Origin: Acidobacteriota bacterium
Lineage (GTDB): Bacteria; Acidobacteriota; Blastocatellia; Pyrinomonadales; Pyrinomonadaceae
Direction of reading: 5' to 3'
DNA length: 33,449 nucleotides
Assembly: GCA_019247455.1 (NCBI GenBank)
Contig: JAFAOW010000059.1
Location: forward strand, 1-33,449
Positions 22,752-31,687 of this stretch are shown here, piece by piece. Below the pieces are notes generated by a model that saw only the letters and a program-made list of their open reading frames with translations, was not told where the DNA came from and searched no databases. The position numbers and the translations under genes are program-made. Each line of letters starts with the position of its first letter. Positions within the stretch are counted from its first letter, which is position 1.

Positions 22752-23903
22752 ATGAACGAAGTCAAAACCAAAGAAAAACTCCCGCGCTCTATCCAGAATA
22801 AGCAGGTCAAGGTTGGCAAATGGAACGACAGTCTAAAGACCTCCGACGTTAACCAGATCTGGACCGAGCTTCATCGCATCGTTTCCTCCCACCCTTTAGT
22901 TAGAGCATCAAAGCGGGCCGGATTCCTCGTTGAGGAAGGGAAATATAACGCCTATACGGATCTGACGCAGGAGCTTTTCGTTGCACTTCTATCGAAGGAC
23001 CGCTTCCAGCATTACATCGACACCGGGATGTCCGATCCCGAGATCGAGGCGGAGATCAGCCAGATCGAGCTGACGAATATGCTTACCGCCGAGCTGCGGA
23101 AGCGCTATCCCGAGTCGTATCGCCTTGCAAGGCGTGTATCGACGCTCATCCAATCGAGCAGCGCCTTCAAACGTTTTGACAATATCGGTAATCCCGACGC
23201 CCATAGGCGTCTGGCCGACCGGCTGTACGGGCTCAAAGAGTGGAAGGACAACAAGGTCCGACGCGACGTGCAGGAAATGGACGAACGCGTCAAGGTTGTC
23301 GCATTCTACGGCCGCGACACACGGATGGTCGGTTGCACAGGCGATGCACAGATCGTGATCAGTAATCCCGAGCTTGAAAAACTGATCATTAGGGTCTTCA
23401 AGGCGATCGATTCGCCGGTCGACGTGCGAAGCCTGCGTTCATTCGTGATGTCCCGGCTCCCGATCATGGATATTCACCTTGTTCCTGTCGGCAGCGGAAC
23501 GGACAGCGACGATGATGACAGGATGCCATTCGAGTTCACCGACACCCGTGAGACGCCTGAAGAAGACCTTCTTCGCAATGAAGCTGAGGTTGCGGCGGCG
23601 GGCTTCGTCGACAACTTCCTCGTAACGCTGAATCGGTCCGTGCGCGGCAAAGCCAAGCAGTACGACCGGATGATCAACGTCCTGTGGCATTGCTACCTCA
23701 TTTCGGACAGCGGTACGCAGCTTGAAGTTGCGGAAATGCTGGGCGTTTCGGACTCTCTAGTATCTGACTATCGTAAGCGGATCGAGGCCAATCTTCAGCA
23801 GCTCTCCTTCAACGGTGTCAACGAGGCCCGGCAGTTCGAAAAGGCCCTGAAACGAAAGGTCCGCGACATGATCACCATGGAGAAGGAAGGAGTTGCGGCC
23901 TGA
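22752..23903 (+). CDS. Divergent sigma-70-factor-like DNA-binding regulator
   Basis: A 383-residue cytoplasmic protein. The ATG 22752 is chosen because GGAAGA lies about 6-8 nt upstream. The frame stays open further upstream, but the extra 72 residues look non-coding. The N-terminal part includes YTDLTQELFVALLSKDRFQH, which resembles sigma region 2 (DLxQExFxxLL). It runs into basic helices (ELRKRYPESYRLARRVSTLI). A middle portion has charged and Asp-rich stretches (GTDSDDDDRMPFEFTD). The C-terminus has a clear helix-turn-helix TQLEVAEMLGVSDSLVSDYR (322-341), like sigma region 4 or a LuxR-type HTH. Length exceeds typical ECF factors (about 180-200) because of the central insert. It precedes the Wzy gene by 28 bp, so it probably regulates its own polysaccharide operon. 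The exact family is not recognised. Confidence 0.55.
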   Translation: MNEVKTKEKLPRSIQNKQVKVGKWNDSLKTSDVNQIWTELHRIVSSHPLVRASKRAGFLVEEGKYNAYTDLTQELFVALLSKDRFQHYIDTGMSDPEIEAEISQIELTNMLTAELRKRYPESYRLARRVSTLIQSSSAFKRFDNIGNPDAHRRLADRLYGLKEWKDNKVRRDVQEMDERVKVVAFYGRDTRMVGCTGDAQIVISNPELEKLIIRVFKAIDSPVDVRSLRSFVMSRLPIMDIHLVPVGSGTDSDDDDRMPFEFTDTRETPEEDLLRNEAEVAAAGFVDNFLVTLNRSVRGKAKQYDRMINVLWHCYLISDSGTQLEVAEMLGVSDSLVSDYRKRIEANLQQLSFNGVNEARQFEKALKRKVRDMITMEKEGVAA

Positions 23904-23931
23904 TCCAGCGTGACACCAGCATGAAAACCGC

Positions 23932-25527
23932 ATGCCCATCGGGAACGAAAAGCGACGAGACCATCGATCGGTCAACCCTTTTTCCGCGAAGGGCCCGCGG
24001 GCCTCGCGCGACTTTGCGTCGGTAAAAGCTCCCGGCAAATCCGCCCCCAGCGAAGAACCAAAGAATCTCGTAAACGTAAGTTATACGAAAGCTGCGGACC
24101 CCGAGCCATCGGCTGAAACGCGCGTGGTCGAGCCATCGCCCACCCCGTCTTTCAAAAAGGCGCCGCTTTACGACAAGCCCAAATCAGCCTCGGCCGAGCT
24201 CAAGGAGAAGAAGAGGGCCAAACAGACGGAAGCTGATCACGAGATCCTCAAAAAGGACCGCTGGCTCGCGCGCAACGGGCACTTCCTGACCTTCGTCGGT
24301 CTGTATCTTTTCTCGATAATGGTCCTTTTCCGGCCATACGAGTTGATATCGTTCTTGGGTTTCCTGTCCGCGACTGCCTTCTATTTTGCTTTGGCGACGC
24401 TCATCATTTACGTCCCTAGCCAGCTCGCGACGGAAGCAAACCTGACCGTTCTCTCAACAGATGTGAAGGCGATCCTTGCTATGACGCTGATCGCGCTAGT
24501 TACGATCCCGATCGCAAAGGACCCCGCCCTCGCGTGGGAAACATTCAATGAGCCCTTCATAAAGGCGGTCATCATCTTTATTGTCCTCGTAAATGTCGTC
24601 CGCACGCGAAAGCGCCTCATGGCAATGCTTTGGCTCAGTCTCAGCATTGGCGTCTACCTTGGGTACACGGCACTCGATCTTTACATGCAGGGTAAGTTCA
24701 AGGTGGAAGATTACCGCGTCGGTGTCGACGTCGGAGGGATGTTCGGCAATCCCAACGACATGGCACTCCACTTCGTTATGATGACGCCGATCGTAGTCGC
24801 TCTTGGCATCGCGGCAAAGAGTAAATTCTGGCGGGTCATCTACTGGGCGATAGCGGCGCTCTTCGTCGGAGCGAACATGGTCACGTACTCACGTGCGGGC
24901 TTCCTCGGTCTTATCGCGACCGCGGCCGTTCTTGCTTGGAAGCTTGGCCGCAAATATCGCCTTAACGTCAGTATTGCCAGCATCGTCGTCGGAGGCGTCG
25001 CGATCGCCGCGGCACCTGGAAATTACGGTCTGCGAATGCTGTCGATCTTTATCCCCGGCCTCGATGCGGTTGGTTCGGCCGATCAGCGGCAGGAGCTTCT
25101 TAACCGCTCGCTCCTCGTAACGGCGAGGAATCCTTGGGGCATCGGCATTGGCTGCTTCCCTATCGTCGGTATCCATGATCACCAGACGCACAACGCGTTC
25201 ACCCAGGTGTCGAGTGAATTAGGCGTCCTGGGACTCGCTGCGTATCTCATCTTCATGATCAGCCCGTTTCGCAAGCTGCGTGCGATCGAACGCACCCTGT
25301 TCGACGCGGAGAATCACAGCTGGTTCTACTACATGTCGATCGGCCTGCAGGCAAGCATCGTCGGGTATTGGGTCTCGAGCTTCTTCGCATCGGTCGCGTA
25401 TAACTGGTTCATTTATTACCTGATCGCCTACGCGGTCGCGTTCCGCCGGATCTACCGCCTTGAAACAGGAGAACAATCAGCTCAAGCGCCTCGAGTTCCG
25501 AAACCCGAGCCCGCCCTTGCCATATGA
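23932..25527 (+). CDS. O-antigen ligase/Wzy family polymerase with long cytoplasmic N-terminus
   Basis: A 531-residue inner-membrane protein with about ten or more membrane helices starting near residue 116 (HFLTFVGLYLFSIMVLF). The Wzy_C domain is visible as VTYSRAGFLGLIATAAVLAW (about 317-336). The conserved periplasmic loop is NPWGIGIGCFPIVG followed by HDHQTHNAFTQVSSELGVLG (415-434), with the expected His and Glu. This family polymerises or ligates lipid-linked repeat units in the periplasm. The first 113 residues are hydrophilic, rich in Lys, Pro and Ser, and end in a charged helix (SAELKEKKRAKQTEADHEIL). This is unusual for the family, though a wrong start cannot be excluded because no strong ribosome binding site precedes ATG 23932. 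It overlaps the next gene by 4 bp (ATGA). It is the likely partner of the flippase at 10185. Confidence 0.85.
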   Translation: MPIGNEKRRDHRSVNPFSAKGPRASRDFASVKAPGKSAPSEEPKNLVNVSYTKAADPEPSAETRVVEPSPTPSFKKAPLYDKPKSASAELKEKKRAKQTEADHEILKKDRWLARNGHFLTFVGLYLFSIMVLFRPYELISFLGFLSATAFYFALATLIIYVPSQLATEANLTVLSTDVKAILAMTLIALVTIPIAKDPALAWETFNEPFIKAVIIFIVLVNVVRTRKRLMAMLWLSLSIGVYLGYTALDLYMQGKFKVEDYRVGVDVGGMFGNPNDMALHFVMMTPIVVALGIAAKSKFWRVIYWAIAALFVGANMVTYSRAGFLGLIATAAVLAWKLGRKYRLNVSIASIVVGGVAIAAAPGNYGLRMLSIFIPGLDAVGSADQRQELLNRSLLVTARNPWGIGIGCFPIVGIHDHQTHNAFTQVSSELGVLGLAAYLIFMISPFRKLRAIERTLFDAENHSWFYYMSIGLQASIVGYWVSSFFASVAYNWFIYYLIAYAVAFRRIYRLETGEQSAQAPRVPKPEPALAI

Positions 25528-26681
25528 TCGGTACAGCGGAAGAAACAGCCTTTTGGATATGCCTGGTCCTGTTGGGCTATGTCTATGTCGGCTATCCGCT
25601 GATCGTTTTTGTGGTAAGCCTGCTCTTTCCAAAACCGATCCGCAAGGGTGACATCGAGCCAACGGTGACGATCCTCATCACTGCTTATAACGAAGAACTC
25701 GCCATTCGCTCAAAGCTCGAGAATACTCTTGCGATCGAATATCCTTCCGCAAAGCTCGAGATCCTCGTCGCATCCGACGGCTCTAACGACGGCACCGAGG
25801 CGATAGTCCAGGAATTCGCACCCCGGGGCATAAAGCTCTTCCGTCAGGAGGGCCGCGTCGGCAAGACCGTGACGCAGAATAACGCGGTCAAAGAGGCATC
25901 CGGCGAAATAATTCTCTTTTCAGATGCCACGACACATTATGATCGCGACGTCTTCAAATGGATCCTCCCGGCTTTCGCGGACGAAACGGTGGGATGTGTC
26001 GCCGGCCGCCTCGTTTATGTCGACGACGACAGCACGACCGTCGGCCGGGGAGCCCAGAGCTACTGGAGCTATGAGACGTTCCTGAAGCTCGCAGAAAGCC
26101 AGGCGTGTTCGCTGATCGGCGCGTCAGGTTGCCTTTATGCCGTGCGTCGCGAAGCTTACCGGCCGATGTACCCCGAGGCGTGCTCGGATTTCCTCATCTG
26201 CACGATGATCTACCGCCAGGGCATGCGAAGCGTTTTCGCACCCGACGCCGTCTGCTTCGAACACACAAATCGAAGCGCGTCTGACGAGCTTAAAATGCGC
26301 GTCCGCGTCATTTCCCAGACGTTCACCGACCTCTGGCGGAACCGCGACATGCTGAATCCGCTAAAGGCGGGCTTCTTCGCGATCGAACTAGTCTCGCACA
26401 AGCTCCTGAGATACGTCGTCCCGGTGATACTGTTTGCCTTGCTCGTGTCGACGATCTTCCTCGCACGCAACTCGATCTTTTTCACCACCATGGCCGCGGG
26501 GCAAAGCCTCTTTTATCTTTCGGCTTTTGCTGGCTTCCTTATGGAACGCTCGGGAAAGCGCCTAAGCTTGCTGGCGATGCCCCTCTATTTCGTGCTTGCG
26601 AATTTCGCATCGCTTCTCGGTTTTTACAAATTCATCCGCGGCGAACGCTACGCCGCCTGGGAGCCCATTCGCTCGAAGTAA
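25524..26681 (+). CDS. Membrane-associated glycosyltransferase family 2
   Basis: A 385-residue GT-A fold transferase anchored by one N-terminal helix (FWICLVLLGYVYVGYPLIVF, 10-29). A group of three C-terminal hydrophobic segments lies at about 300-375. The catalytic domain has TVTILITAYNEE (48-59), EILVASDGSNDGTE, the aspartate-containing IILFSDATTHYDRD (129-142), GASGCLYAVRREAYRP and YRQGMRSVFAPDAVCFE. The topology resembles processive or polyprenyl-linked GT2 enzymes such as those related to hyaluronan and poly-GlcNAc synthases. It is shorter, and a canonical QXXRW motif is not obvious (RQGMRSV is at the expected place). It starts with an ATGA overlap on the Wzy gene, so it is translationally coupled. 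Substrate is unknown. Confidence 0.85.
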   Translation: MIGTAEETAFWICLVLLGYVYVGYPLIVFVVSLLFPKPIRKGDIEPTVTILITAYNEELAIRSKLENTLAIEYPSAKLEILVASDGSNDGTEAIVQEFAPRGIKLFRQEGRVGKTVTQNNAVKEASGEIILFSDATTHYDRDVFKWILPAFADETVGCVAGRLVYVDDDSTTVGRGAQSYWSYETFLKLAESQACSLIGASGCLYAVRREAYRPMYPEACSDFLICTMIYRQGMRSVFAPDAVCFEHTNRSASDELKMRVRVISQTFTDLWRNRDMLNPLKAGFFAIELVSHKLLRYVVPVILFALLVSTIFLARNSIFFTTMAAGQSLFYLSAFAGFLMERSGKRLSLLAMPLYFVLANFASLLGFYKFIRGERYAAWEPIRSK

Positions 26682-26687
26682 CCAGTG

Positions 26688-27713
26688 ATGAACGACACGA
26701 TTCAAAACCTGGAGAACGTGAACGTGCGTATCGGCCGTAACGTGCTGACGGGCACACCAAGGGTATCGATCGTCATCCCGGCATACAACTCTGCGGAGTT
26801 TATTGCGGAGACGCTCGACTCGGTACTCGCGCAGAAATTTCGCGAGTACGAGATCATAGTCGTGAATGACGGCTCGCCCGATACCGAGAAATTCGAGCGG
26901 GAGATCCGTACTCGTCTCGAAGAGATAATTTATATAAAGCAACGGAATGCCGGCGCCGGGCCGGCCCGCAACCTGGCGATTCGGCACGCACGCGCCGAAC
27001 TCATCGCGTTTCTCGATGCGGACGACATTTGGCTGCCCGAATACCTCGCGAAGCAGTACGTCTATCTAAATCGCAACGAGTTAGACATGGTCTATTGCGA
27101 CGCTACTCTCTTTGGCGACCGTTCAGCCTATCGCCGCACGTTCATGGAGACCGCCCCGTCGGACGGAGTGGCGGATTTTGACGCGATCCTCGACCTGAGA
27201 TGCAACGTCATCACCTCGGGCACCGTCGCCCGCCGGGACCAGCTGATGGAGGCGGGCCTTTTCGAGTCTGAGCGCGTCCGCGCACACGACTTTCACCTTT
27301 GGCTGCGAATGGCGAAGTTGGGCGCGAAGATCGGCTATCAGAGGAATGTGCTCTTAAAGTACCGCGTTCATCCGGCGAGCCTTTCCGGGGACGCGATCAG
27401 CCGTCTCGAACGCGAGATAAGCGCATTTCAGCGCGTGGCCCGCACGATAGACCTTTCCAAAGCCCAGCAAGAACGCGTCGCAAAGCTCATCACGCGTCTC
27501 GAAGCCGATCTGGCCGTCGAGCAGGGTAAGACCCACCTTCTACGCGGCGAATACCCCGAGGCCGTCGTCGCCTTTCGCGTCGCGAACCGCTACCGCCGCT
27601 CTGTAAAGCTCGCGGCCGTCGTCCTCGCCGCACGCTTCGCCCCCGCCTCGCTCGTCAGGTATTTTCGGAAATACCGCTTCGAAGATCTGGCGCTGGTGAG
27701 GCACACGTTCTGA
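26688..27713 (+). CDS. Glycosyltransferase family 2
   Basis: A soluble GT-A transferase of 341 residues. ATG 26688 is used; GTG 26685 is in frame immediately before it. The N-terminal nucleotide-binding strand is TPRVSIVIPAYNSAEFI (about 23-39), then YEIIVVNDGSPDTEKF and QRNAGAGPARNLAIRHA. The metal-binding DXD motif is FLDADDIWLPEYL (Asp110/Asp112). A later HDFHLWLRMAKLGAKIGY is the usual acceptor-side ED-like region. The C-terminal helical tail is rich in Arg and Ala, with SVKLAAVVLAARFAPASLV possibly peripheral to the membrane. The gene follows the membrane GT2 by 6 bp and ends the operon; a stem-loop terminator lies about 105 bp downstream. Confidence 0.88.
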   Translation: MNDTIQNLENVNVRIGRNVLTGTPRVSIVIPAYNSAEFIAETLDSVLAQKFREYEIIVVNDGSPDTEKFEREIRTRLEEIIYIKQRNAGAGPARNLAIRHARAELIAFLDADDIWLPEYLAKQYVYLNRNELDMVYCDATLFGDRSAYRRTFMETAPSDGVADFDAILDLRCNVITSGTVARRDQLMEAGLFESERVRAHDFHLWLRMAKLGAKIGYQRNVLLKYRVHPASLSGDAISRLEREISAFQRVARTIDLSKAQQERVAKLITRLEADLAVEQGKTHLLRGEYPEAVVAFRVANRYRRSVKLAAVVLAARFAPASLVRYFRKYRFEDLALVRHTF

Positions 27714-27817
27714 GTGAATCTGCGAAGGTGTTAAAGCTGCAAATTGAGGAGTTAAGAGTTAGCGTCGAGAATTCGCAGAGGGACATAAGGCCCTTGGACT
27801 GCCTTTGGTGGGCCGTT

Positions 27818-27845
27818 GTGAGTTCAGGACTCACTTTCTTTTTTG
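27818..27845 (+). terminator. Rho-independent terminator of the sigma-like/Wzy/GT2 operon
   Basis: A 6-bp perfect stem GTGAGT/ACTCAC with loop TCAGG (27818-27834) is followed by TTTCTTTTTT (27835-27844). It is oriented for plus-strand transcripts arriving from the GT2 gene and overlaps the stop codon of convergent kdpD (27824-27826). A GGCCC/GGGCC dyad lies just upstream (27789-27814). The stem is short, so efficiency is uncertain. On the minus strand it lacks a T-tract, so kdpD transcripts would not be stopped here. Confidence 0.6.
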
Positions 27846-29014
27846 CCTCGCGTGAGCGGGATCACGTGTACGGCGGCGTCGCTGACCTCGCGGAGGAAGC
27901 GGTTGATGACGGAACCGCGGAGAAGTATCTGCCAGCGGGAACGAGCTGATTGGCCGAAGATGACGTGCGTGATCTCATGGTCGCGTGCGAACTTGAGCAG
28001 TTCGTCGGCGACATTCGTCCCTTTTAGTTCGATCACATTTGCTCCGAGGGTCTTCGCGAGCGTGATGTTCTCAAGGAGCGTGGCATGCGCCTTTGGGTCT
28101 ATGCGGCCCGGTTCCTCCTCGGGTGTGCGGACATAGACCGCGTACCAGTCGCCGTATGCATGCCGGCCGACAATCCGCGCAGCTGTGCGAAGGAGCCTCG
28201 CCGCAGTCCCGCGGCTCGCCATGCAGACCATCACCTTTTCGGGAACGATCGCGGGCTCAAGGCCCTCACGCTCACGATATTCCTCGTCCTGCGTTGCCTG
28301 GTGCTGTGCCGCCTGCCGGAGTGAAAGCTCGCGAAGAGCGGCCAGATTCCCCTTACGAAAGAAATTGTTAAGGGCCTGTTCGATCTTTTCCGGAGCATAG
28401 ATCTTCCCCTGTTTGAGTCGAGTGCGAAGCGTGTCGATGGAGACATCGACGTCGATCACTTCATCGGCGCGTTTAAAAAAACAATCGGGAACTGTTTCGC
28501 GTACATTCACGCCTGTTACCCGCGCCACGACATCGTTCAGCGAATCGATGTGTTGGATGTTTATGGCTGTTACCACCGAGATGCCGTTATCAAGCAGCTC
28601 GAGAACGTCTTGGTAACGCTTTTGATTTTTTGCGCCCTCGATATTGGTGTGCGCAAGCTCATCGACCACCACCACCGCCGGCTGGCGGGCTATGATCGCG
28701 GCCAGATCCATCTCCTCAAATGTATTCCCTTTATACAGGATGGTCGCAGGCGGAATGATCTCGAGATCGCCTATCTGTTCGGCTGTCTCCGCGCGGCCAT
28801 GAGTTTCAACAACCCCAAGAACGACGTCGATTCCCTGCGCCTTCAGCTGGCGGGCGTCTTGCAGCATTCGATACGTTTTACCCACGCCTGCGGCGGCACC
28901 GATATAGATACGGAGTTTTGCACGCTCACTCTCCTCCAACATATGCAGCCAGCGCTCGGCTGTAATGCGGGTGTCGGTGTTGGGAATATCAGTCGCCTCT
29001 GTATCTACGAACAT
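27824..29014 (-). CDS. kdpD: Short KdpD (sensor N-domain plus Usp domain, no histidine kinase)
   Basis: A 396-residue protein equal to only the N-terminal cytoplasmic part of classical KdpD (about 890 residues). It has Walker A GAAAGVGKT (39-47) and the Walker B/signature VVVVDELAHTN (114-124). NIQHIDSLNDVVARVTGVNV and RETVPDCFFKRADEV follow, then a universal-stress-protein domain from about 255 with the nucleotide-binding segment VIFGQSARSRWQILLRGSV. The four membrane helices, GAF and kinase domains are absent, and the frame ends cleanly with a stop after the Usp domain, so it is a natural short form rather than a visible frameshift. Short KdpD proteins are known in some cyanobacteria and Deinococcus. 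It may modulate kdp in response to K+ or c-di-AMP, possibly through another kinase. It lies 21 bp after kdpC. Confidence 0.9.
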   Translation of the reverse strand: MFVDTEATDIPNTDTRITAERWLHMLEESERAKLRIYIGAAAGVGKTYRMLQDARQLKAQGIDVVLGVVETHGRAETAEQIGDLEIIPPATILYKGNTFEEMDLAAIIARQPAVVVVDELAHTNIEGAKNQKRYQDVLELLDNGISVVTAINIQHIDSLNDVVARVTGVNVRETVPDCFFKRADEVIDVDVSIDTLRTRLKQGKIYAPEKIEQALNNFFRKGNLAALRELSLRQAAQHQATQDEEYREREGLEPAIVPEKVMVCMASRGTAARLLRTAARIVGRHAYGDWYAVYVRTPEEEPGRIDPKAHATLLENITLAKTLGANVIELKGTNVADELLKFARDHEITHVIFGQSARSRWQILLRGSVINRFLREVSDAAVHVIPLTRGKKESES

Positions 29015-29035
29015 ATGATCGTGAATCGAGAATAG

Positions 29036-29629
29036 CTAGGGCACGTGGTCTTGGCCGTCCAGTGCCAGGTTGAGCAAGAGTACGTTCACACGCCGCTCAC
29101 CCAAAAAACCGAGTTGCCTCCCTTTGGTGAAGCGACTGACGAGGGCCCGTACGTCCGCCTCCCTCATTCCTCTCGCTTTCGCAACGGCTGCAACCTGAAA
29201 GTCAGCCGCTGCGGGCGATATTTCCGGATCCAGGCCCGAGGCGCTCGTTGTTACAAGGTCTGCCGGAACTGGTTTACCCGGGCTGTAAGCTTGCAGATTT
29301 TCAGCATCGGTCTTTATACGAGTGATCAGCTTATCGCTGGTCGGGCCGAGATTCGAACCGCCCGACGCAGTGGCATCATATCCCGCACCCGCCGCGCTCG
29401 GCCGGCCGTGAAAGTACTTGGGCGATGTGAAATTCTGTCCGATCAGCTCCGACCCGATAACCTTTCCGTCGCGTTTGATCAGTGATCCATTGGCCTGATA
29501 TGAAAAGAACGTTTGCGCAACGCCCCATACAAAAAGCGGGTAAATGCCTCCGGCTAGTATCGTGAGAAGTACGAACATTATTAGTGATGTAATAATCTCT
29601 TTCATCGCGTTTTGAATTTCTTCATGCAT
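29036..29629 (-). CDS. kdpC: Potassium-transporting ATPase KdpC subunit
   Basis: A 197-residue subunit of the KdpFABC K+-ATPase. One N-terminal membrane helix is visible (ITSLIMFVLLTILAGGIYPLFVWG). The conserved periplasmic domain has GSELIGQNFTSPKYFHGRPSA, the GGSNLGPTS segment and DLVTTSASGLDPEISPAAA. The latter is the most conserved KdpC block. KdpC stabilises the complex and raises the apparent nucleotide affinity of KdpB. An internal ATG eight codons in (MKEIITSL, 29605) is an alternative start closer to most family N-termini. The gene is 15 bp from kdpB and 21 bp from kdpD in one minus-strand operon. Confidence 0.95.
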   Translation of the reverse strand: MHEEIQNAMKEIITSLIMFVLLTILAGGIYPLFVWGVAQTFFSYQANGSLIKRDGKVIGSELIGQNFTSPKYFHGRPSAAGAGYDATASGGSNLGPTSDKLITRIKTDAENLQAYSPGKPVPADLVTTSASGLDPEISPAAADFQVAAVAKARGMREADVRALVSRFTKGRQLGFLGERRVNVLLLNLALDGQDHVP

Positions 29630-29644
29630 GCCTGAAATCGTGGA

Positions 29645-31684
29645 TCAGGCGAGCCCCACCGCCGTCACGATCAGGTCAATTATCTTTATTCCGATGAACG
29701 GGGCGATGACCCCGCCGAATCCGTAGATCAATAGATTTCGACGCAGCAGCGACGAGGCGGACATCGGCCTGTACTTGACTCCCCTCAATGCAAGCGGGAT
29801 GAGCGCGATGATCACCAGCGCGTTAAATATCACCGCCGAAAGAATAGCCGACTGAGGTGTTCTCAGTCCCATGATGTTCAGTGAATTCAGTACAGGGAAA
29901 GTCGCCGAAAACATGGCCGGGATGATCGCGAAATATTTTGCGACGTCATTAGCGATAGAGAAAGTCGTCAAGGCCCCGCGGGTCATCAGTAGCTGCTTGC
30001 CGATCTCGACCACCTCTATAAGTTTCGTTGGGTTACTGTCGAGATCGACCATGTTGCCCGCTTCTTTGGCGGCCTGCGTGCCGGTATTCATCGCGACTCC
30101 GACATCAGCTTGGGCGAGAGCAGGCGCGTCATTCGTACCGTCGCCTGTCATCGCAACCAGCTTTCCCTCGGCCTGTTCCCGTTTGATAAGCGCCATTTTA
30201 TCCTCGGGCTTTGCTTCTGCGAGAAAGTCGTCTACACCGGCTTCCCCGGCGATCGATGCGGCGGTCAACGGGTTGTCGCCCGTAATCATGATCGTCTTGA
30301 TCCCCATTTGGCGCAGCTGGCTGAACCTTTCGCGAATGCCCTGCTTGACGATGTCCTTTAGGTAGATAACGCCAAGAGCCTTACTGCGATCGGCGACGAC
30401 GAGCGGCGTACCGCCCGCGCGAGCTATGCTCTCAACGATCTCGATCAGCTCGGCGGGCGTTTGATAGCCGCTGCCAGCAAGATATTTCTCAACCGCATCG
30501 ACCGCGCCTTTGCGGATCTCGCGCCCGTCCAGATCGACGCCCGACATCCTGGTCTGCGCGGTGAAGGGTACAAAGGCTGCGGTCTCAGCAAGATCGGCGA
30601 TCTCCCGGCCGCGCAGACCGTATTTTTCCTTTGCAAGCACGACAATAGACCTCCCCTCGGGCGTTTCATCCGCTAGCGACGAAAGCTGCGCGGCATCGGC
30701 AAGCTGCTCAGACGTGACGCCCGGAAGGGGTATGAACTCCGACGCCTGCCGATTGCCAAGAGTGATAGTTCCCGTTTTATCAAGCAGCAGCGTATTTACG
30801 TCACCTGCCGCCTCAACTGCCCGCCCACTCATCGCGAGCACATTGTGCTGCACAAGCCTGTCCATTCCGGCGATGCCGATCGCCGACAGGAGCGCTCCTA
30901 TCGTGGTGGGTATCAGACACACGAGAAGCGACACCAGCACGAACATCGACTGCGGCGCGCTAGAGTAGATCGCGAAGGGCTGGAGGGTCACGACAGCTAG
31001 TAGAAATACGATCGTTAGCCCTGCTAGTAGAATGTTGAGCGCGATCTCGTTGGGTGTTTTCTGCCGCGACGCACCCTCGACAAGGGCGATCATACGATCG
31101 AGGAAGGTTTCTCCGGGATTGGAAGTGATGCGAACCTTTATCCAATCGGACAGCACGCGGGTCCCTCCCGTCACAGCGGAGCGATCGCCGCCCGATTCGC
31201 GAATGACCGGAGCAGACTCGCCGGTTATGGCTGATTCGTCCACCGACGCGACGCCCTCAACGACTTCCCCGTCGCCGGGAATGAAATCACCGGCTTCAAC
31301 AAGAACGATGTCACCGACGCGCAGCAGCGGCGCCCCGATCTCGGTTACGTCACTGCCGTTCTTTAGGAGCTTGGCGGTGGTTTCGGTTCGCGATCTTCTC
31401 AGGGCGTCGGCCTGCGCCTTACCGCGACCCTCAGCCATGGCTTCGGCAAAATTCGCGAACAGAACTGTGAACCACAACCACAGCGTGATCTGCAGCTCAA
31501 AACCGGTCACGACCGACGGCACAAACATATATGCGAGCATTCGTACGGTCAGAAATGCCGCGCCGATCTCAACGACGAACATCACCGGATTCTTCATCAT
31601 TTTGACCGGACCAAGCTTCCTGAAGGCGTCGGCAGATGCCTGACGGATGATGTTCGGATCCCAAATGGAAATTTCCTTCTTCAT
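29645..31684 (-). CDS. kdpB: Potassium-transporting P-type ATPase KdpB subunit
   Basis: A 679-residue P-type ATPase that energises K+ uptake through KdpA. The actuator loop TGES is at 154-157; its Ser corresponds to the inhibitory phosphorylation site described in E. coli KdpB. The phosphorylated aspartate is in DKTGTIT (Asp302), the nucleotide-binding domain includes [11 protein letters not shown] and [10 protein letters not shown], and the hinge is [21 protein letters not shown] (513-533, quoted in part). Membrane helices flank these domains, including [15 protein letters not shown]. Length is normal (E. coli 682). Start ATG 31684 lies 3 bp after the kdpA stop, suggesting coupled translation. 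Assignment is certain from motifs. Confidence 0.98.
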   Translation of the reverse strand: MKKEISIWDPNIIRQASADAFRKLGPVKMMKNPVMFVVEIGAAFLTVRMLAYMFVPSVVTGFELQITLWLWFTVLFANFAEAMAEGRGKAQADALRRSRTETTAKLLKNGSDVTEIGAPLLRVGDIVLVEAGDFIPGDGEVVEGVASVDESAITGESAPVIRESGGDRSAVTGGTRVLSDWIKVRITSNPGETFLDRMIALVEGASRQKTPNEIALNILLAGLTIVFLLAVVTLQPFAIYSSAPQSMFVLVSLLVCLIPTTIGALLSAIGIAGMDRLVQHNVLAMSGRAVEAAGDVNTLLLDKTGTITLGNRQASEFIPLPGVTSEQLADAAQLSSLADETPEGRSIVVLAKEKYGLRGREIADLAETAAFVPFTAQTRMSGVDLDGREIRKGAVDAVEKYLAGSGYQTPAELIEIVESIARAGGTPLVVADRSKALGVIYLKDIVKQGIRERFSQLRQMGIKTIMITGDNPLTAASIAGEAGVDDFLAEAKPEDKMALIKREQAEGKLVAMTGDGTNDAPALAQADVGVAMNTGTQAAKEAGNMVDLDSNPTKLIEVVEIGKQLLMTRGALTTFSIANDVAKYFAIIPAMFSATFPVLNSLNIMGLRTPQSAILSAVIFNALVIIALIPLALRGVKYRPMSASSLLRRNLLIYGFGGVIAPFIGIKIIDLIVTAVGLA

Positions 31685-31687
31685 GTC

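Noticed and set aside
27714-27817. Small gene between the GT2 gene and kdpD
   Set aside because: Available frames are short, lack ribosome binding sites and run antisense into kdpD; the stretch is best read as a 3' untranslated region with the terminator at its end.
31032-31643. Open frames on the plus strand inside kdpB (also 29871-30365 and 30510-30968)
   Set aside because: Antisense to a certain kdpB gene, Ser/Thr/Pro-rich composition, no ribosome binding sites.
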